Shown here: positions 1 through 9,165 of the stretch, one piece after another
Numbering within the stretch: the first letter of the stretch is position 1
How the letters are laid out: the number at the start of each line of letters is the position of its first letter
NCBI GenBank assembly: GCA_014237395.1
Contig: JABZFP010000032.1
Location: forward strand, 124,001-188,000
Source of the DNA: Desulfobacteraceae bacterium
GTDB taxonomy: Bacteria; Desulfobacterota; Desulfobacteria; Desulfobacterales; UBA5852
DNA: 64,000 nucleotides
Direction of reading: 5' to 3'
Translations under genes and position numbers: made by a program
Notes under the pieces: model-generated
Told to the model about the DNA's origin: nothing
Databases searched by the model: none
What the model saw: only the letters and a program-made list of their open reading frames with translations

Positions 1-307
1 CCGGATCGGCGACGATGATGCCGTCCGGGCGGATTTTTGCCAATTGGGTGAGATAGTTCTGAAGACGCTGCTGCTCCTGATTGCGCGAATAGATATTACA
101 TGCGATATAGATCCTGATACCGTGGGAACGGCCGAGGGTGACGGCGGCTTCGATTTCATCGAGACTGAAATTGCCGGAGAAATTGCGCAAGCTGAAATCT
201 TTGCCTGACAGATAGACGGCATCGGCACCAAAGTGAATGGCGGTTTCAAGCTTCTCAAAGTTACCGGCCGGTGCCAGCAACTCGACCGGGCGAGGTGTGC
301 GGTTCAT
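1..307 (-). CDS. Peptidase U32 family protein (partial, N-terminus only)
   Basis: The first 102 residues of a protein running off the left edge. It opens MNRTPRPVELLAPAGNFEKL, then has the AIHFGADAVYLSGKDFSLRN signature of the U32 family. Known family members act in tRNA hydroxylation (TrhP), 23S rRNA hydroxylation (RlhA) or ubiquinone-related oxygen-independent hydroxylation, and some are annotated as collagenase-like proteases. Which one this is cannot be told, because the iron-sulfur cysteines would lie outside the window. The ATG at 307 is the only start in the conserved block. The gene is divergent from the YqeY-like gene, separated by about 265 bp. Confidence 0.85.
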   Translation of the reverse strand, partial: MNRTPRPVELLAPAGNFEKLETAIHFGADAVYLSGKDFSLRNFSGNFSLDEIEAAVTLGRSHGIRIYIACNIYSRNQEQQRLQNYLTQLAKIRPDGIIVADP

Positions 308-388
308 TACAGGTAAAAGGCCCATGGAATAGACGTTGTTTTTAAAAGATGAACCTCTATAGGATAAATCCCTATGGGATGCAACCGC

Positions 389-416
389 TTGACTTTAGAA
401 TCCCAGGCCGTATCGT
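389..416 (+). promoter_or_regulatory. Candidate sigma-70 promoter
   Basis: TTGACT (389-394), a 16-bp spacer, then TATCGT (411-416) in the divergent intergenic region. It would drive the YqeY-like gene with a leader of about 150 nt. Only the -35 box is strong. Confidence 0.35.
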
Positions 417-573
417 ATAGGCAATAAAGTCCAAGGGTTCGATACCCGCTAAGGGATGTCTGACCGCTGGCTTGCAGCGTATGATCCATCGCATGAGTCG
501 CCCCAACGCGTTCATTGGATTCGATCATCAAGCATGCGGTAGAAAACATGATTGTACCAAAGGAATGACAGAC

Positions 574-975
574 ATGACGCTACAGGAGAAAATCAAAGCG
601 GATTTGACAACGGCCATGAAGGCTCGGGATGATGAAAGAAAAGAAGCCCTGCGTGTGGTTATCGGCGAGTTCGGCCGGCTGCCGGCCAAAGAGCTCACCG
701 ATGACGCCGTGTTGCAAGTTCTAAAAAAACTGATCAAGTCCGAGAAAGAAGTCTTGAGCCGCCAGGGGGAAAGCGCGGCATCGCCTTACTTGGAGGTTTT
801 GGAGGCCTATCTTCCGGCGATGGCTTCCGAGACAGAAATCGCCGACTGGATTCGGGCCAATATCGATTTGGCGGGGTACAAAAACAAGATGCAGGCCATG
901 GGCGACATCATGCGCCATTTCGGCGCCAACGCCGATGGCAAGACCGTCCAAAAGATCCTTCAGGATATGCCCTGA
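574..975 (+). CDS. GatB/YqeY domain protein
   Basis: A 133-residue stand-alone YqeY protein, the normal length for the family. These proteins resemble the C-terminal tRNA-contacting domain of the amidotransferase subunit GatB; the cellular role of the free-standing form is not settled. It begins MTLQEKIKADLTTAMKARD, with the typical helical pattern and a C-terminal MGDIMRHFGANADGKTVQKI segment. The ATG at 574 is chosen because AAGGA at 560-564 sits about 9 nt upstream. The upstream ATG at 565 has no room for a ribosome site, and a longer reading from 472 has no family similarity. It converges on the DUF4124 gene with 5 bp between stops. Confidence 0.85.
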   Translation: MTLQEKIKADLTTAMKARDDERKEALRVVIGEFGRLPAKELTDDAVLQVLKKLIKSEKEVLSRQGESAASPYLEVLEAYLPAMASETEIADWIRANIDLAGYKNKMQAMGDIMRHFGANADGKTVQKILQDMP

Positions 976-980
976 GCCGC

Positions 981-1595
981 CTAAGGTGACGGGGTTTCAG
1001 CGTCATCCCGATTGTCATCACCGGAAGAACCGCCGGTCGATGATGCCACCGGGGCAGATGAAAGCCTGTCGGCAAGGGGGTCACTGGACGAAGGGGAGGA
1101 CGATTGAAACGCACCTTGTCTTTTCATGCGAAAGTAGCGTTCGGGGTCAGTTTGGAGTAAGGCCAGCTGCTCCTGGAGCGGTCTGATGCGCGCGTCCTTC
1201 ATGCCTTGCGTAAAGGATTTTCCAATGGACAAGCCTTTGATTTTTTTTATTTCGGATTCAAGGCGCTGTTTTTCCTTCTCAGCCCTGGCGGCCAGGCGGT
1301 CGTTCATCCGTTTTTCACCTTCGGTATCCGGCTCGGTTTGCTCCGTTTCATCTTCCGAGGGAGGCGTGTCTGGCGGTTCCCGGTCGGTATCGGATATTTC
1401 GCTTGATTCGGAAGCCTGCGGTGCAGGGACTTCTTCCGGCCGGACGTCGGCGGCTTCGACATCGTTGGGAATGCCGGTGTTGCTATAATGGCGGACACCA
1501 TTGTCATCGGTCCAGTAATAAACCGATCCGGCGTGCAGCAGTCCCGTAACAAAAACGGATACGAAAAGTATTGCAATGAACCATCGTATTTTCAT
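981..1595 (-). CDS. DUF4124 domain periplasmic/envelope protein
   Basis: 204 residues. A signal peptide (about residues 1-22, ending in LLHAG) is followed by the short DUF4124 motif YYWTDDNGVRHYSN at about 25-38, a small beta-hairpin module common in exported proteobacterial proteins of unknown role. The middle is acidic and rich in Pro, Glu and Ser (about 50-95, likely disordered). A charged helical segment with KEKQRLESEIKKIKG follows, and then a Ser/Asp-rich tail. No catalytic motif is seen. It reads convergently into the YqeY-like gene. Confidence 0.7.
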   Translation of the reverse strand: MKIRWFIAILFVSVFVTGLLHAGSVYYWTDDNGVRHYSNTGIPNDVEAADVRPEEVPAPQASESSEISDTDREPPDTPPSEDETEQTEPDTEGEKRMNDRLAARAEKEKQRLESEIKKIKGLSIGKSFTQGMKDARIRPLQEQLALLQTDPERYFRMKRQGAFQSSSPSSSDPLADRLSSAPVASSTGGSSGDDNRDDAETPSP

Positions 1596-1713
1596 CGGTG
1601 CCTCCTGCCGAATGATGGTGGGGAGCGTTTTGACAAGACTAAGTTAACAGGTATCACTACAAAATCAAGACTCAAAGTGTATTCGAAACCGACATGGCTC
1701 TCTCGAAGATGAC

Positions 1714-3963
1714 GTGATGACTTACTGGCACAAGATCATACCAAAGATTCAGTCGCTGTATCCGGGCGGGGCGTCCTCCGGGCATCAACCCGCTCACAGT
1801 GTTGAATACTGGCGTGACCGTATTCTCGACATCATCTACCGATCGACGGCGATTTTAGGTTGGATTGCTTACCTGCCAAGCGTCTATCTGGCCTTCATCG
1901 AGGGCATCTGGTGGCTGGTGGCCTTCAATACCATCGGCTACGCCTGGTTCGTCTGGGCTGCCTTTTCCCGGCACCTGTCCTTTAAGCTCAAAGCCGTTTT
2001 GCTGTTGGCCTTTTTTTATGGTATCGGCGTGGCCCTGCTCATCCAACTGGGGCCTTTTGCCGCCGGATCGATCTGGCTTTTTGCCTTTCCCGTGATGACC
2101 AGCCTCCTGTTTGGTTTGCGCCCGGCGATGGGCGCCCTGGCGGTCAACGCCATAACGGTGATTTTCTTCGGGATCGCGTTAGCGGCGGGTTGGGTCGTGA
2201 TTGGGTTTATGCCGGCCAATATGGCGGATAAATGGTGGGTCATCAGCGCTAATTTTCTCCTGCTGGATACCGTTGCGACCCTCTCCATCGCCGTTCTGCT
2301 GCGGGGGTTGAAAACCGCTTTGGAAAAGCAGCGGCAAACCCGGCAGTCCCTGGAAGAAAAGCATCGCGAACTGCAACAGGCCAATGAAAACCTGAGACAG
2401 GAATTCGCCGAACGACAGCGGGCCGAGGAGGAAATCACGCGGTCCCATGAAATTCTGGTGACGGTTTTAGACAGCATCGATGCCGATGTCTTTGTCGCGG
2501 ACATCGAAACGCATGAGGTGCTGCTGATGAATCGCCACATGCAGGAAAGCTTTGGCGGCGACCGCACCGGCGCCAAATGCTGGGAAGTGTTTCAAGACCG
2601 GGCGTCGTCGTGCGATATGTGTTACAGCGACGGGATTGTGGACGAGAACGGAAAGGCCGCGGGATTGCATGTTTGGGAAGGGGAAAATCCCGTTACAGGG
2701 CGAATGTACTTGAATTTTGATCGGGCCATCAACTGGATCGACGGACGCTTGGTGCGCTTGCAGATTGGCATGGACATCACCGATCTGAAACGCATGCAGG
2801 AAGAAAAACTCCATCTCGAAACCCAGTTGCGCCAGGCGCTAAAAATGGAAGCCATCGGTACCCTGGCCGGCGGCATTGCCCATGATTTTAACAATATTCT
2901 GGCAGCCATCTTGGGGTATGCCGAGATCGCACTGGAAGATTGCCGCGATCAGGCCGTCCTCGCCGGCTATCTGGGAGAGATCCTCAAGGCGTCCCATCGG
3001 GCCAAGGACCTTACCCAGCAGATCCTTACCTTTAGCCGTCAGGCGGAAATCGCCCCGAAACCCGTCAGACTCAGCAGCGTTGTCCGGGAAGCGATCAAGC
3101 TGCTCAGGGCCTCCATTCCGGCGACCATCACCATTCGGGGCGAATTGCATTCCGATGCCACCGTCATGGCCGATCCGACGCAGTTGCATCAGGTGGTCAT
3201 GAATCTGGCCACGAATGCGGCCCACGCCATGGAAAAAAACGGTGGAATTCTCACCATTACGCTGGACGATGTCAAACTCGACGCGCGCAAGGAAACCATC
3301 GATGGCTTGGGCGGCACGGGCTGGTTTTTACAATTGACGGTGGCGGATACCGGCCAGGGGATCGATAAGGTTTTGCAGGAACGAATTTTCGACCCCTATT
3401 TTACCACCAAGCGCAAAGGCAAGGGGACCGGCATGGGGCTTTCGGTCGTGCACGGGATTGTCAAGAATTGCGGCGGTGATATCCGGGTGGAGAGTGCCCC
3501 GGGGCAAGGGGCGGTATTCCGCGTTTATCTGCCGGCCCAGAAAACCGCAATCCCCCCGCCTGAAAAGGTGCCTGCCGCCAAAACGGTCGGCGGTCACCAG
3601 GAAACCATTCTGGTCGTGGACGACGAACCCCAGATCGCCCATGTAATGCAGTTGATGCTGGAGTCCCTGGGGTACCGCGTAACCGCCTACACCAGCAGCC
3701 GCGATGCGCTGCAGGATTTTGGCGATACGCCACAGGCCTTCGACATGGTGATTACCGACATGACCATGCCGGAACTCACCGGGGAAGAACTCGCGCGTGC
3801 CATCCTGCAAAAACGCCCGGACATCCCCGTCATTTTGTGCACCGGGTTCAACGAGCACATGAATGAGGAACGGGCCCGGCGTCTCGGGATCCGGCGCCTC
3901 ATCTACAAGCCGATCGTTCGGAATGCGCTGGCCGATGTCGTGAGAAGCATACTGGATAATTGA
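1714..3963 (+). CDS. Membrane hybrid histidine kinase with PAS and receiver domains
   Basis: 749 residues. An N-terminal block of about five membrane helices (about 40-200) is followed by a coiled coil (about 200-245) and a PAS-like sensor (about 245-365) with a CxxC (SSCDMCYSDG). The HisKA domain carries the phospho-acceptor His390 in GGIAHDFNNILAAILGY. A HATPase domain follows with N-box MNLATNAAHAME and G boxes ADTGQGID and GTGMGLSVVHGI. The C-terminal receiver (about 628-749) has DDEPQ and phospho-acceptor Asp682 in ITDMTMPEL, with a conserved KP near the end. It probably autophosphorylates and passes phosphate within or to other proteins; the signal is unknown. The start is GTG 1714 or ATG 1717, both with weak ribosome sites. 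Confidence 0.9.
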   Translation: MMTYWHKIIPKIQSLYPGGASSGHQPAHSVEYWRDRILDIIYRSTAILGWIAYLPSVYLAFIEGIWWLVAFNTIGYAWFVWAAFSRHLSFKLKAVLLLAFFYGIGVALLIQLGPFAAGSIWLFAFPVMTSLLFGLRPAMGALAVNAITVIFFGIALAAGWVVIGFMPANMADKWWVISANFLLLDTVATLSIAVLLRGLKTALEKQRQTRQSLEEKHRELQQANENLRQEFAERQRAEEEITRSHEILVTVLDSIDADVFVADIETHEVLLMNRHMQESFGGDRTGAKCWEVFQDRASSCDMCYSDGIVDENGKAAGLHVWEGENPVTGRMYLNFDRAINWIDGRLVRLQIGMDITDLKRMQEEKLHLETQLRQALKMEAIGTLAGGIAHDFNNILAAILGYAEIALEDCRDQAVLAGYLGEILKASHRAKDLTQQILTFSRQAEIAPKPVRLSSVVREAIKLLRASIPATITIRGELHSDATVMADPTQLHQVVMNLATNAAHAMEKNGGILTITLDDVKLDARKETIDGLGGTGWFLQLTVADTGQGIDKVLQERIFDPYFTTKRKGKGTGMGLSVVHGIVKNCGGDIRVESAPGQGAVFRVYLPAQKTAIPPPEKVPAAKTVGGHQETILVVDDEPQIAHVMQLMLESLGYRVTAYTSSRDALQDFGDTPQAFDMVITDMTMPELTGEELARAILQKRPDIPVILCTGFNEHMNEERARRLGIRRLIYKPIVRNALADVVRSILDN

Positions 3964-3976
3964 ACCATAAAAAACA

Positions 3977-4015
3977 AAGCGGGAACCGGACGTGGATCGT
4001 TTCCGGTTCCCGCTT
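3977..4015. terminator. Strong hairpin, likely terminator of the hybrid kinase gene
   Basis: A 14-bp perfect stem (3977-3990 with 4002-4015) with an 11-nt loop, 13 bp past the kinase stop codon. There is no long T tract, so it may end transcription weakly or protect the mRNA 3' end. Confidence 0.6.
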
Positions 4016-4100
4016 CGTATTGGCGAGCCATACGGTTGGTGGTTTGAAACGGCTTGGTTTGTGCCCATCCAAAATCGGCAATTTTGGTTGAGATCGAGGC

Positions 4101-4187
4101 GCGCGAAAAATGTAACTGCAGGCATATGGGTGATATTCCGAAGAATCCATTTTTCGCGCAACGCCGATATTGATCCGCCTTCGGCGG
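4101..4187. repeat. Intergenic inverted repeat (possible dispersed repeat)
   Basis: GCGCGAAAAATG (4101-4112) is repeated inverted as CATTTTTCGCGC (4148-4159), with GATC/GGCG blocks extending both arms imperfectly. It is followed by a small CCGCC-TTC-GGCGG hairpin (4175-4187). It lies between convergent genes, so it may be a bidirectional terminator or a REP-like chromosomal repeat. Only one copy is seen in this window. Confidence 0.5.
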
Positions 4188-4217
4188 GTCGGGCAAATTG
4201 GTCATTTATGACGGGCA

Positions 4218-5324
4218 CTAGTTAAGACCGACGACCTCTACTTCCACCCGTCGATTCTGGGCGCGCCCCTCCGGCGTGCTGTTGTCCGCAATCGGATTGA
4301 TCATGCCGTACCATTGGATGACGATCCGTTCGCGTGGAATAGCAAAATTATCCATGAGATACTGGGCCACGCGGAAAGCCCGCCGACGGGATAAGTGCAG
4401 GTTGTAGTCCTCGGCACCGGTGGCATCGGCAAATCCCTCCAACAAAACGTCCGCCTTCGGATTGTCCTCTATGAATTGCCCCAGTTTTTTCAAGCGTTCA
4501 TGGTCATCAGGGCGGATATTGGGTTCGTCGATATCAAAGGTAACATTCTGCACGGTGACGCCGGTGACGACGGTTTCAGTTTTTTCGGAAACAAAGGCGA
4601 TCGATTTCACCGTATAAAGGGCACCGGTCGTCCGGTAGGGATGGCCCAGCAGCCACTTGAAAGGGATGACCCGCGAACGGGGATTGACGCCCACCAGGCT
4701 GCGCAGCATCTGTACGTTCTTGTCGATATCGGCCGTGCTGAGGACATAAAAAAAGACGTCGTATTTGTCCGAAAGTGTTTGGACGACTTCCAGAGGCCGT
4801 TTTTTTGATGCGGGAAGTTTGTATGAGCCGTCCGAGAACAGAAAGACCACCGTACGACCGGAAACCTTGGCCAAGATGGGATCTATATTTTCCAGGGCTT
4901 CCACCAGGGGGGTGGGCTGCCCTTTGAAGGTGCCGGCTGTTTCGGTATCGGGCAGGCTGTCGATGGCCGCGGCAAATTTATCTTTGTCGTAAGGCTGCAT
5001 CTCGTAAAAGACCTGCCAGGGGGTGTACAGATAGAGCCCGGCATTGAACCCCAGGTCGGGCAGCAGCGCATTTTTTTCTTTGAGCGCTTTTTCCGCCGCC
5101 TCGATCATGGTCATGCCGGTATCATCGTATGGTCGGCTCATGCTGCCGGAGGCGTCATATAAAATAATGAAGTTATCTGCCGTGCGGATGAATTTGTCCA
5201 CGATGACTACATCCACACCGGTGACCACTTCTTCGGTTTTAACTTCAGCAGCTTGACTGCTGCCGAAAACCGCGCCCGTCAGCAGCACCATGAAGGAAAC
5301 GATGGCGATTGGTTTGTTTAGCAT
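4218..5324 (-). CDS. VWA domain / OmpA C-terminal domain protein
   Basis: 368 residues with a signal peptide (about 1-25, cleaved after SSQA). A von Willebrand A domain at about 50-220 carries the MIDAS motif DASGSMS. An OmpA-like peptidoglycan-binding domain at about 255-368 contains FADATGAEDYNLHLSRRRA and ends QNRRVEVEVVG. OmpA-like domains bind diaminopimelate in peptidoglycan, so the protein is probably periplasmic or outer-membrane attached, holding a ligand-binding VWA module at the cell wall. Partners are unknown. It is transcribed away from the GT4 gene with 90 bp between them. Confidence 0.85.
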   Translation of the reverse strand: MLNKPIAIVSFMVLLTGAVFGSSQAAEVKTEEVVTGVDVVIVDKFIRTADNFIILYDASGSMSRPYDDTGMTMIEAAEKALKEKNALLPDLGFNAGLYLYTPWQVFYEMQPYDKDKFAAAIDSLPDTETAGTFKGQPTPLVEALENIDPILAKVSGRTVVFLFSDGSYKLPASKKRPLEVVQTLSDKYDVFFYVLSTADIDKNVQMLRSLVGVNPRSRVIPFKWLLGHPYRTTGALYTVKSIAFVSEKTETVVTGVTVQNVTFDIDEPNIRPDDHERLKKLGQFIEDNPKADVLLEGFADATGAEDYNLHLSRRRAFRVAQYLMDNFAIPRERIVIQWYGMINPIADNSTPEGRAQNRRVEVEVVGLN

Positions 5325-5414
5325 TTTGCATAGACTCCTTTTCGATGAGGTTATGAAACGGTTTGCGTTTTATTCCTGTAGGCAAAATGATCGGTTCGGC
5401 AACGCCGGTATGGG

Positions 5415-6776
5415 TCAGGCGCCCCCCATGCGATTGACCATCATGAAGGATTTGAGCTGAGATTCCAAAACCTCGAAGGAAAAATAGCGCCGGCCCAGTT
5501 CGTAATTGTGATCCACCATGCGCTGCCGCAGGGGGGCGTCCTTGAGGACCAGGTTGGTTTTCAGAACGGCGTCGCCGGTCACGTAGCCGTCGATTTCGAT
5601 GACCTGGAAGCCCTTGGGCTTGATGTCCTTGTGGTAGATGGAGTAATTGTTTACCACAACCGGTTTGCGGAAGTAAACCGCCTCTAAGAAAGCGTTGCCG
5701 AATCCTTCGAAGGTGGACGGGTAGGTCACCAGGTCCGCATGGGGGTAGATGTCCTCCAACGTGTAGATCTTGCGTCCGTCACTGGTGGTGCCGCGATGTT
5801 CGTTGATGATATCCGAAACGAACAGCGTATTGACACCCATGAGCTTGGAATATTCCCGCAGGCGCAGCTCATAGTCGTAGCCTTCGTCGCCCGAGGCATG
5901 CGAGATGATCAGTTTGGCCTTGCGCCCCAGGCGGTGGACGAGTTCGATGGCATGTTCGATGCCCTTGCGCTGAACCACTCGGGTCGGCTGGAGAATGAGC
6001 AATTCGTCTTCCGCCAGATTCAGTGATTGGCGGACATCAGCGGCATAGGCGTCGGGCGGGGCGGGCGGACGGGCAAAATCCATGACATTCGGGCAGACCA
6101 GGGGGGAGATTCCCGTGCGCAGGCTTAGCTGGGCACCGGCATGGGAATTGATCACCACGTGCCGGATGCTGGGCAGGTTGGGCGGGAACGCCAGGCTCAG
6201 ATAATCGGCCACCGCATTGTTGGTGAAGCGATCCCGTTCCCAGAAAAAATCATGATGGTGGGCGATGGTGGGCATGCCCGTTTCCATGATGAATTCGGTC
6301 AGGGCGACCCCGAGGGGCAGATTGAGGGGGATGGTCAGGGCGTTCTCGATCAGCAGCATGCCGATTTCAAATTGATTTACAAACGATTCCAAATGATCCT
6401 TGAGGTGGTTTTTGATCCGATGGAGCTTGTCGGTGGTCTCGCGTGTGCGGATCTCGACGTCGAAACAACTGATATAGATGTCCTGAACGTCCGGATGCAT
6501 GAAATGGGCTTCTGCCACCGGATAGCTTCGTTCGGTAGGGCGATCCAGTTCACCGGCAAAGTAAAAGCAGGTGAAGCCCTCTTTTTCAAGCACTGCGGCC
6601 CACTTTTCGGTCTCCAGGGAAACGCCGTCCGTTCCGGCAATGCGGGTGGATATGATACCGATGTGACGGTTTTGAAAACGTTCGATGCGATTTTCCACAG
6701 GCGTGTCCTTTTTCGCCGGCAGGGTTGTCACATTAACGAAAGGCGATACAACGCGTTGCGTCAGGATTTCCGGCAT
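5415..6776 (-). CDS. GT4-family glycosyltransferase
   Basis: 453 residues with two Rossmann-like halves. The N-terminal half starts HIGIISTRIAGTDGVSLETEKW, typical of GT4 acceptor domains. The C-terminal half has LILQPTRVVQRKGIEHAIEL and the E-x7-E donor motif in TFEGFGNAFLEAVYFRKPVV. GT4 enzymes are retaining transferases using NDP-sugars; donor and acceptor cannot be read from sequence. It lies 62 bp downstream of the phosphoglucomutase gene on the same strand, so glucose-1-phosphate-derived UDP- or ADP-glucose is a reasonable donor. That layout would suit synthesis of a glucoside or compatible solute (inference). An alternative is a polysaccharide transferase. Confidence 0.8.
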   Translation of the reverse strand: MPEILTQRVVSPFVNVTTLPAKKDTPVENRIERFQNRHIGIISTRIAGTDGVSLETEKWAAVLEKEGFTCFYFAGELDRPTERSYPVAEAHFMHPDVQDIYISCFDVEIRTRETTDKLHRIKNHLKDHLESFVNQFEIGMLLIENALTIPLNLPLGVALTEFIMETGMPTIAHHHDFFWERDRFTNNAVADYLSLAFPPNLPSIRHVVINSHAGAQLSLRTGISPLVCPNVMDFARPPAPPDAYAADVRQSLNLAEDELLILQPTRVVQRKGIEHAIELVHRLGRKAKLIISHASGDEGYDYELRLREYSKLMGVNTLFVSDIINEHRGTTSDGRKIYTLEDIYPHADLVTYPSTFEGFGNAFLEAVYFRKPVVVNNYSIYHKDIKPKGFQVIEIDGYVTGDAVLKTNLVLKDAPLRQRMVDHNYELGRRYFSFEVLESQLKSFMMVNRMGGA

Positions 6777-6838
6777 TAAAACGCCGAATCGGTCAGGCTT
6801 GGATTTCCCCCGGGGCCTTCATTGCTTATTGGCCATGG

Positions 6839-8965
6839 TCATTCGTTTAACGCCAGATAGGCCCGAATGTCTTTTTGATAGCGGGCCTGGAAGGCGGCGT
6901 CGATTTTTTCAATGGGATTGGCGCCCAGAAACGCCAGCAGCGCGCTGAGGCGGGTTTGACGGTCCACGGCATTTTCAAGCTTTCGCAGCGCAGCGAGGTC
7001 GTCTTCAATGGTGAAGTAGTGCAGCTTGTCGGTCAGCGGCAATTGCCAGAACAGCAGAAAGCCCCGATCGGGGAAGTCGACCCCCAGAATGCGGTAACAG
7101 TATTGCATGACGGCCTTTTCAAGGCGCTGGCAGATCGCTTTGACTTCCGCCTTGGCCGCTGCCAGACCGTCCACGGTGCCGGCGCGGCCGATCACCTCGA
7201 AATACATTTTGACTTTGGGTTCGGTGCCTGAAGGCCGCACGGTGACCCGTATGCTTTCCGTTGCGGTTTGTTTTTCCAGTTGAAAAATGAGCACATTGCG
7301 TGAGGAGGTGTCGGTGCGGGACAGATGCGGCTGAGGATCGCCCTGCCATCGATCCCTTTTGGACTGCACGCCGAATTCGTCGAAGGTTGTCACCGTCTGC
7401 CGGCGCAGATGGTCCATGATATGTTGGATCTGTTCCATGCCGGTGGCGCCCAGCAGTCGTATTTCCGTCAGATAATTGTGGCAATAGCCGTATTCAGCAT
7501 AGATCCGGTCCAGCTGGTCGATCAGGGTGCGCCCTGATCGTTTGAGTTCGGCCGCGTATTCGGCCAACCAGACGGCCGCCCCGGCGGCATCCTTGTCCCG
7601 GGCATAGTTGCCCATCAGGAAGCCGTGGCTTTCCTCGGTGCCCAGGATGAAGCCCTCCAGCCGGCCTTCCGCTGCGAGCCGGTTCATTTCTTCGCCGATA
7701 TATTTGAAACCCACCAGAAGATTGCCGATGCATTGCACCTCGTGGGTTTGGGCGATGCGGGCAATCAGGGCGGTGGTGACATCGGTTTTGATGATCGTGC
7801 TCTCAGGCCGCAACAAGCCTTGGGCTTTGAACTGGCGGATGCCGTAATGGGTCAGGAGGATGCCGATTTCGTTGCCGTTCAAAAATTCCCAGGCGCCGTG
7901 ATGGTTGACCATGATTCCGATGCGATCGGCATCGGGATCGGTGCTGAGGATCAGGTCGGCCTGGATGGCATCGGCATGGGGCAGGGCGGTATCGAAAGAC
8001 TGCTGGACTTCCGGGTTGGGAATGTTGAAGGTGACGTTCTCAAAGGTGCCGCTCATACGGGAGGTGGCAGGGTCCAGGGTGACATCGAAACCCAGCTGCT
8101 GGAGGACCGGATAGACGGATGTCAGTCCTGTTCCGTGCAAGGGGGAATAGAGAATCCGGATATCGCGGGCTTTCGAAAGGCTCAATGCGGTCACGGCCTC
8201 CTGGTAGGCCCGATCCACATCTTCCCCGATGAGGGTGACCAGACCTTGGGCCACCGCATCGTCATAGGAAAGGGTGAAAATCTGATCCACATGGCCGGTG
8301 ACTTCATCCACCAGGGCCTGGTCATGGGGCGGGATCAATTGACCGCCATACTGGTCGTAAACTTTCTTGCCATTGTCCGTGGGCGGATTGTGGCTGGCGC
8401 TGAACATATCCCCTGAGATGCAGTTGAGGTGACGGATGGTAAAAGACAACTGAGGGGTGCTGCGCGCCCCGTCGTAGACAAAGACCCGTATGCCGTTGGC
8501 GGTGTATACTTCCGCTGCAGCCATCATCAGGTCACGGCCATCCAGATGGTGGACCGGATTGGGCCGGTCGCCGGCGTAGGGCGTTGTTTCCGTAAATCGA
8601 CGGACATCATAGGTCAATACAATGCCCCGCCGGCAGGCCTCATCCCCGAATTGCTTTTTCAGATATTGGGCGTGACCCTGGGCCGAGGACTGGATGGTCC
8701 AGGGGTTGATCCGGTTGGGGCCAATCCCCACCGGGCCCCGCCGGCCGCCGGTGCCGAAGGGGATGATCTGGTAGAAGGCATCCAATAGAAAATCCCAGTG
8801 TTCGGTTTGGATGAGGTGGTCGATCTGGGGTCGGTAGTCCTGAAATGCCGGTTCGCTGATCCAGCGTGCAAGCCATTCCAGCGCACTTTTTTTGTAAGGA
8901 TCAGGAACATCGAGGCGCTGAAAACCACTGCGGGCTAGATTCAACAGGGTGTCGCTATTGGTCAT
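6839..8965 (-). CDS. Phosphoglucomutase / phosphomannomutase family enzyme
   Basis: 708 residues, longer than the usual 550-580 because of an extra C-terminal region of about 120 residues. It interconverts hexose-1- and hexose-6-phosphate through a phosphoserine. Catalytic Ser191 lies in SASHNPPTDNGKKVYDQYGG. The metal loop DPDADRIG holds Asp343, 345 and 347, the sugar loop is GTEESHGF, and the phosphate loop is RPSGTEPKVKMYFE. The N-terminal GTGGRRGPVG also fits glucose-type mutases. It is probably the first gene of an operon with the GT4 gene, supplying glucose-1-phosphate. The function of the C-terminal extension is unknown. Confidence 0.9.
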   Translation of the reverse strand: MTNSDTLLNLARSGFQRLDVPDPYKKSALEWLARWISEPAFQDYRPQIDHLIQTEHWDFLLDAFYQIIPFGTGGRRGPVGIGPNRINPWTIQSSAQGHAQYLKKQFGDEACRRGIVLTYDVRRFTETTPYAGDRPNPVHHLDGRDLMMAAAEVYTANGIRVFVYDGARSTPQLSFTIRHLNCISGDMFSASHNPPTDNGKKVYDQYGGQLIPPHDQALVDEVTGHVDQIFTLSYDDAVAQGLVTLIGEDVDRAYQEAVTALSLSKARDIRILYSPLHGTGLTSVYPVLQQLGFDVTLDPATSRMSGTFENVTFNIPNPEVQQSFDTALPHADAIQADLILSTDPDADRIGIMVNHHGAWEFLNGNEIGILLTHYGIRQFKAQGLLRPESTIIKTDVTTALIARIAQTHEVQCIGNLLVGFKYIGEEMNRLAAEGRLEGFILGTEESHGFLMGNYARDKDAAGAAVWLAEYAAELKRSGRTLIDQLDRIYAEYGYCHNYLTEIRLLGATGMEQIQHIMDHLRRQTVTTFDEFGVQSKRDRWQGDPQPHLSRTDTSSRNVLIFQLEKQTATESIRVTVRPSGTEPKVKMYFEVIGRAGTVDGLAAAKAEVKAICQRLEKAVMQYCYRILGVDFPDRGFLLFWQLPLTDKLHYFTIEDDLAALRKLENAVDRQTRLSALLAFLGANPIEKIDAAFQARYQKDIRAYLALNE

Positions 8966-9165
8966 GGGGTCCTCTTGTCATCGTCCTTGGATTCAATCGT
9001 CATGCACGCGAAATGGAAAAAGGCATTACAGGGTATGATGCGTTATCGGGATGCCGCTTTTGTGATGCGAAAAACGACGGATCGCGCTGCGGCGCAAGAT
9101 GTATCGCCCCGGCCGGGTGCCTTTGGAGAATGCCGGGCAGCGCTCAACGCGCATTGCGGGAGCCT

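Noticed and set aside
3328..4218. 296-codon minus-strand frame covering the end of the hybrid kinase and the intergenic region
   Set aside because: Overlaps a confidently identified receiver domain on the other strand and two hairpins; no family features.
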